9,391 bases of DNA. Source: JBEKJU01 sp050011095. GTDB taxonomy: Bacteria; Desulfobacterota; Syntrophorhabdia; Syntrophorhabdales; WCHB1-27. The stretch lies in the NCBI GenBank assembly GCA_050011095.1, contig JBEKJU010000159.1, positions 1 through 9,391 on the forward strand. The letters run 5' to 3'. Positions within the stretch are counted from its first letter, which is position 1. Each line of letters starts with the position of its first letter. The position numbers and the translations under genes are program-made. The notes below the pieces were generated by a model that saw only the letters and a program-made list of their open reading frames with translations, had not been told where the DNA came from and did no database searches. Shown piece after piece: positions 6,709 through 9,391 of the stretch.

Positions 6709-6963
6709 GAACGCTGGTTTGGAAAACTGACGGGAAAACGCATATGCCCCGGCGTCTTTGTCGGCATTGCCGATCTCGTTGCTGCCATTGAGGAATATCT
6801 GGAAGCCAAGAAAGCAAACCCCAAGTCCTTCGTCTGGAGTGCAACCGTGGAATCAATCGTGGAGAAACTCACCAGTTGCAAGCAAACTCTCGAAAAAATT
6901 CAGGCAGGCTGCATACCGCTGTGCGTCCGCAAAACGAAAAAGAATAACACCAGTCATTTATAA
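6709..6963 (+). pseudogene. IS630-family transposase, C-terminal fragment
   Basis: The frame beginning ERWFGKLTGKRICPGVFVGI matches the C-terminal end of IS630/Tc1-type DDE transposases, just at the catalytic Glu block (usually NQVERWF). It continues through DLVAAIEEYLEAKKANPK, FVWSATVESIVEKL and a Cys/Lys-rich tail to TAA 6961-6963. Everything before the ERWF motif, including both catalytic Asp residues, is missing; the sequence upstream is the kinase terminator. There is no start codon at the break, so this is a non-functional tail. Relatives usually end shortly after the EKL..CK..LE segment, so the last 20 residues may be read past the original end or be a family variant. Confidence 0.85.
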
Positions 6964-7173
6964 GACACTACACCAGTGGCTGCCTTCTTCGATGATATCA
7001 AGAAAACGGAACGGTTGTCTTGTCCGATTGCGGCAAGAATAGAGTGAATACGGTGGCGCTGCGCGTGGGAGGTTGCACGTGCTTGTCCGGGGAGACCTGT
7101 CCTTTGGGCGTCAGGGCGGCGAAAGTGCCCCGGCAGGTACCAGAAGAGAGGGGGTTACTACCGACCTCCGCCG
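6964..7173. other. Intergenic stretch, no gene seen
   Basis: This lies between the IS630 tail and the rlpA stop codon. No frame looks like a protein. It holds a G+C-rich inverted repeat CCGGGG/CCCCGG (7087-7092 with 7128-7133) that could fold as a long-range stem. I see no T-run to make it a terminator for either neighbour. The right end of the IS630 element probably falls in its first part. Confidence 0.4.
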
Positions 7174-7878
7174 TCACCCTTGTTGGAGCTGTATGACCTC
7201 GATCTGCACCTTCGCAAGTCCCTTATGATAAAATCCCAGCAGTCTTGCCGCCCTTGCGCTGACGTCAAGGATACGCTCGCTCGATGACGGGTTGCGATCG
7301 CTCGGGAAAGGACCCCGGTCGTTTACCCTGACGATGATGGAACGGCCATTCTCGAGATTAGTGACTTTCACGTGGGTCGGAAGGGGCAGGTACTTGTGTG
7401 CGGCCGTCAAGCCTTCAGGATCAAAAGCCTCCCCGTTGGCTGTCATATGGCCGTACTTACTTCGGGAAGTCTCATATCCATACCAGGAAGCGGTGCCCGT
7501 TGCACGATAGGTCTGCGCCTCCTCGATCGACATGGGATAGTACGTCTTCCCCTTGACCGTGTAAGGTGCGGTCTTCACGCGCCCCTGACTGATGGCCTCG
7601 TTCGGGGAAAGCCCATCGATCGTCCCGATGCTGCTGGTGAGGGGCCACTCAAGGGGGGCCTTAACCGCCTTGAAAGTGAATTTCCCGATACGGTACACGA
7701 CTTTCGTGGTGCCGGCGGTGAGCTCGTAGCTTCCCTTTACCACATAGGCTGCGGTCTTCACCGCACCCTTGGTTACGTGGTAAGGAAGCTCGACGATAGT
7801 ACACGCCGCTATGGAAAGGCACGCACCTGTGAGGAAACAGCCCCTAAATAGGCCGGCCCGGAGAAAGAGTCCCAACAT
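7174..7878 (-). CDS. rlpA: RlpA-like septal lytic transglycosylase lipoprotein (double-psi beta-barrel)
   Basis: RlpA proteins cleave peptidoglycan strands lacking stem peptides, acting in the envelope of Gram-negative cells. The 234-residue product starts with a hydrophobic signal and a lipobox ending at Cys26 (LSIAAC), so it should be a lipoprotein. Residues ~33-75 hold imperfect Val/Lys/Gly-rich repeats (VTKGAVKTAAY, VVKGSYELTAGTTK, RIGKFTFKAVK). The barrel begins GTASWYG (128-134), followed by TANGEAFDP with the likely catalytic Glu150, TAAHKYLPLPTHVKVTNL, and VRVNDRGPF with the likely catalytic Asp187. After it lies an unusual loop (PSDRNPSSSE, 192-201), then RILDVSARAARLLGF. There is no SPOR domain, so septal targeting is not evident. 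ATG 7878 follows a possible GTG 7881; neither has a clear ribosome binding site. It diverges from the PilZ-like gene. Confidence 0.88.
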   Translation of the reverse strand: MLGLFLRAGLFRGCFLTGACLSIAACTIVELPYHVTKGAVKTAAYVVKGSYELTAGTTKVVYRIGKFTFKAVKAPLEWPLTSSIGTIDGLSPNEAISQGRVKTAPYTVKGKTYYPMSIEEAQTYRATGTASWYGYETSRSKYGHMTANGEAFDPEGLTAAHKYLPLPTHVKVTNLENGRSIIVRVNDRGPFPSDRNPSSSERILDVSARAARLLGFYHKGLAKVQIEVIQLQQG

Positions 7879-7969
7879 CACAGTAGAAGGAGTCTACTTC
7901 TCATCGGTCCGTTTGGGCAACACACAAATTGCGTTTGGCCCCACCCCCTCTAGCGACGCCTGGTAATCC

Positions 7970-8301
7970 ATGAACGAAATCCCGCGATTGGCCCGGGTGA
8001 AGAGACTCTCCGCCCCCCGTCATCATGACCGGTCCCGATGGCGCGTCCACGCCGACATGGTCTATGACATCTCTTTGCTAGGCATCCACTTCCACTTCAC
8101 CATCTCCCCGGGCCTCTTCGAAGAGGCTGGTGAAGAATCGAAGATATCCATAGGTCTTCGCCCTGCCCCAGAGCGAAAGCCCCTCGCCGTGCAGTGTAAG
8201 CGCCGATACGCCCGTTCCAAAGGCGGACAGGCATTGCGGCGGCATTTGTGGACGCCTATTTCCAAAGCTGCCAGATCCTCCAGAACCACCTTATGGACTA
8301 A
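7970..8301 (+). pseudogene. PilZ-domain-like (c-di-GMP binding) protein, frameshifted
   Basis: PilZ domains bind cyclic di-GMP through an RxxxR motif and a D/NxSxxG motif. Here YDISLLGIHFHF supplies DxSxxG, and RHHDR or RSRWR upstream could serve as RxxxR, though the spacing is short. The frame continues through ERKPLAVQCKRRYAR, a strand typical of the barrel. At about 8215-8225 the reading frame must shift by one base to give RTGIAAAFVDAYFQSCQILQ and NHLMD, then TAA 8299-8301. That second piece matches the usual PilZ ending (iG.aFvD...). The two pieces in different frames point to one short PilZ protein broken by an indel; the N-terminal part may also be eroded. The start ATG 7970 is only the first candidate. 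The assignment is by motif, not by strong similarity. Confidence 0.5.
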
Positions 8302-8567
8302 CGGGCACGGCCTCGGAAAATTTTCTTCTGTTCCTTCTGCAATTTGTCACCCCTCTTCGTCACTTTGACGGGGTTTCCCGCGCAAAGTCGGGACTTCGTA
8401 GAGAGACTGAGCAGGTTTTTAATCGAAGCGTGCAAGTGGCTATACGCAACCGGGCAAATCGTTTTCCCCGGCAGTATCGAGGAACGCGTCAACAGCCAAG
8501 AACCCAATACCGGCATGAAGGCTATTGCAAGACTTTCTCGACGGGCCGTGCAAGGTGATGGTGTCAA
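8298..8567 (-). CDS. Possible small hypothetical protein, or no gene
   Basis: The minus strand is open from TTG 8565-8567 to TAG 8298-8300. It gives up to 89 residues with a hydrophobic patch (LAIAFMPVLGSWLL) and a Lys-rich end (KVTKRGDKLQKEQKKIF). An internal ATG at about 8516 could start a ~72-residue form. It overlaps the traW stop by a few bases, where an F-type cluster would normally carry traU. However, I see no TraU motif such as the Cys-rich N-terminus. The opposite strand is open too, over 8302-8727 (SRDFVERLSRFLIEACKWLY and on), and I cannot decide between them. Treat this as unassigned sequence. Confidence 0.2.
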   Translation of the reverse strand: MTPSPCTARRESLAIAFMPVLGSWLLTRSSILPGKTICPVAYSHLHASIKNLLSLSTKSRLCAGNPVKVTKRGDKLQKEQKKIFRGRAR

Positions 8568-9265
8568 AGGCGCCTGGATGAGCCCGGTGGGCCTCGGTCT
8601 CTCCCATCAATTACCTTTCGATGTCCGATTGTCCCCTGCCCAACGTGCTTGGGAGGTATCCGCACTTCCGTTACTTCCATGTAGGCGCCCGATTGCCGGA
8701 CCACCGACGGCACCGCCCGGATCCTGAACGCCTCGATCAGCTTCATGCTCGCGTAGAATACGGGGCGCTTGAGGGACCTGGAAAGCTCGCTGTAGGAGCC
8801 GTCCGTCAGAAGAAGGGTTACCTGAGCGTCCTTGGCGTAGGGTGAGTTCTCGAACCAGCGCATCTGTCCCGGCTGTTTCCCATTCAGGATGACGAGGGTC
8901 CTTGGATACGCTACGTAGCTGAGAGGGTTAAACCTATATCCCGCCGGATACACGATGTTCCCCTTGTCGTCCTTGATGTCCCTTTCAAGGGTGTAAGTCA
9001 TGTCCACAAGGAACGTGCGGTCCTTCCGGGCGGGGCCGATCATCTTCGTCTCCTTCACGTCCTCCGGAGTGAAATTCCTGGCTTTTTTCACAAGGGCGTT
9101 TCTATCCACCGCCTTGGAGAAATTGACCGACTTCGCCTTCTCCTCCAGTTCCTTGAGAGCGTCCTTCTCGACGATGTCGTAGACCGTGCCGAAGGTGCCG
9201 AGGTCCCTGGCCATGGCTGTCAACGTGAGCAGGAAGAGAAGTGCGACGGTGAGGATACGTTGCAT
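8564..9265 (-). CDS. traW: TraW, F-type conjugative transfer / pilus assembly protein
   Basis: TraW is a periplasmic protein needed for F-type pilus assembly with TraU, TrbC and TraF partners. The 233-residue product starts at ATG 9263-9265, chosen because AAGGAG stands 6 bases upstream and a clean signal peptide follows (MQRILTVALLFLLTLTAMA, cut before RDLGTFG). RDLGTFG is the usual mature TraW start. The conserved core is seen as LERDIKDDKGNIVYPAGYR (94-112), FNPLSYVAYPRTLVILNG (112-129) and LIEAFRIRAVPSVVRQ (177-191), ending with the MEVTEV strand (197-202). Beyond that is an extra ~31-residue basic tail to TGA 8564-8566; relatives normally stop near here, so the tail may be out-of-frame read-on after an indel. 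No traU follows downstream. It is probably an outlying or remnant member of a transfer operon lying beyond the right edge. Confidence 0.82.
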   Translation of the reverse strand: MQRILTVALLFLLTLTAMARDLGTFGTVYDIVEKDALKELEEKAKSVNFSKAVDRNALVKKARNFTPEDVKETKMIGPARKDRTFLVDMTYTLERDIKDDKGNIVYPAGYRFNPLSYVAYPRTLVILNGKQPGQMRWFENSPYAKDAQVTLLLTDGSYSELSRSLKRPVFYASMKLIEAFRIRAVPSVVRQSGAYMEVTEVRIPPKHVGQGTIGHRKVIDGRDRGPPGSSRRL

Positions 9266-9364
9266 GATAGGCTCCTTCGCCGTGATTTTCACTGCCCGGC
9301 CCGGGAAGGAAGACAGAACCGCGAGCCCCACGGCCGCGAGAATGCACGAGACAGCGGTTTTCAA
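9266..9364 (-). other. In-frame hydrophobic leader frame upstream of traW
   Basis: A TTG at 9362-9364, preceded by AAGGGGGG with about 8 bases of spacing and an in-frame TAA, opens a 33-codon frame. It reads LKTAVSCILAAVGLAVLSSF, then PGRAVKITAKEPI. There is no stop before the traW ATG, so it runs straight into traW. It looks like a second membrane or signal segment. In several F-type clusters the gene before traW encodes an S26-type (TraF/TrhF) signal peptidase with a similar N-terminal helix, so this could be its truncated start fused to traW. That is inference from little sequence; it may also be an alternative longer TraW start. Confidence 0.35.
9272..9277 (-). promoter_or_regulatory. Ribosome binding site deciding the traW start
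   Basis: AAGGAG (minus strand) stands 6 bases before ATG 9263-9265. Together with the signal peptide that follows, it favours this start over the longer frame beginning at 9364. Confidence 0.7.
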
Positions 9365-9391
9365 ACTAATCCCCCCCTTATGGCTGTTGTT

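Noticed and set aside
8302..8727. Plus-strand frame continuing after the PilZ-like stop (SRDFVERLSRFLIEACKWLY)
   Set aside because: Its second part is antisense to traW. The rest has a helix-like patch but no start signal or family match, so it is not called as a gene.
1..9391. tRNA, rRNA, CRISPR array or toxin-antitoxin pair
   Set aside because: Read on both strands, I saw no cloverleaf or rRNA-like sequence, no regularly spaced direct repeats and no recognisable toxin or antitoxin frame.

Overview
This is a bacterial accessory region of moderately high G+C. It is crowded with broken genes. The mix of IS21, IS4, IS5/IS1182-like and IS630 remnants, an RlpA lipoprotein, a CheR/hybrid-kinase pair and an F-type TraW fits a Gram-negative bacterium. 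Desulfobacterota or a similar anaerobic lineage is my guess, but nothing in the window fixes the taxon.

Layout. Positions 1-2420 are a graveyard of insertion sequences on the minus strand. At the left edge is the first codons of an IS4-family transposase. It abuts an N-terminally truncated DDE transposase, followed by a multiply damaged IS21-type istB/istA pair. The istA remnant is joined directly to the 3' half of a methylglyoxal synthase gene (mgsA, plus strand, to 2709), whose 5' half is absent. About 430 bases without a convincing gene follow.

Positions 3140-6657 hold the main functional unit, on the plus strand. A CheR-type methyltransferase gene overlaps (ATGA) the start of an 873-residue membrane hybrid histidine kinase (TM-coiled coil-GAF-PAS-HisKA-HATPase-REC). 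The cheR frame is intact over both halves except for one in-frame amber codon at 3749-3751. A hairpin terminator follows the kinase at once. An IS630-family transposase tail (6709-6963) follows that, so IS debris lies on both sides of the pair.

Positions 7174-7878 (minus) encode an RlpA-like lipoprotein with a double-psi beta-barrel. A frameshifted PilZ-like gene runs divergently from it (7970-8301, plus). After an ambiguous stretch, the right edge carries traW (minus, 8564-9265) of an F-type conjugative secretion system, with an in-frame hydrophobic leader frame upstream.

Interpretation. The genes that look intact are the kinase, rlpA and traW; cheR is intact apart from one codon. The rest are fossils. 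The region reads as a decaying mobile island in which a chemotaxis-like methyltransferase/kinase pair persists. The most interesting question is whether the amber codon in cheR is a simple nonsense mutation, is read through, or splits the protein in two.
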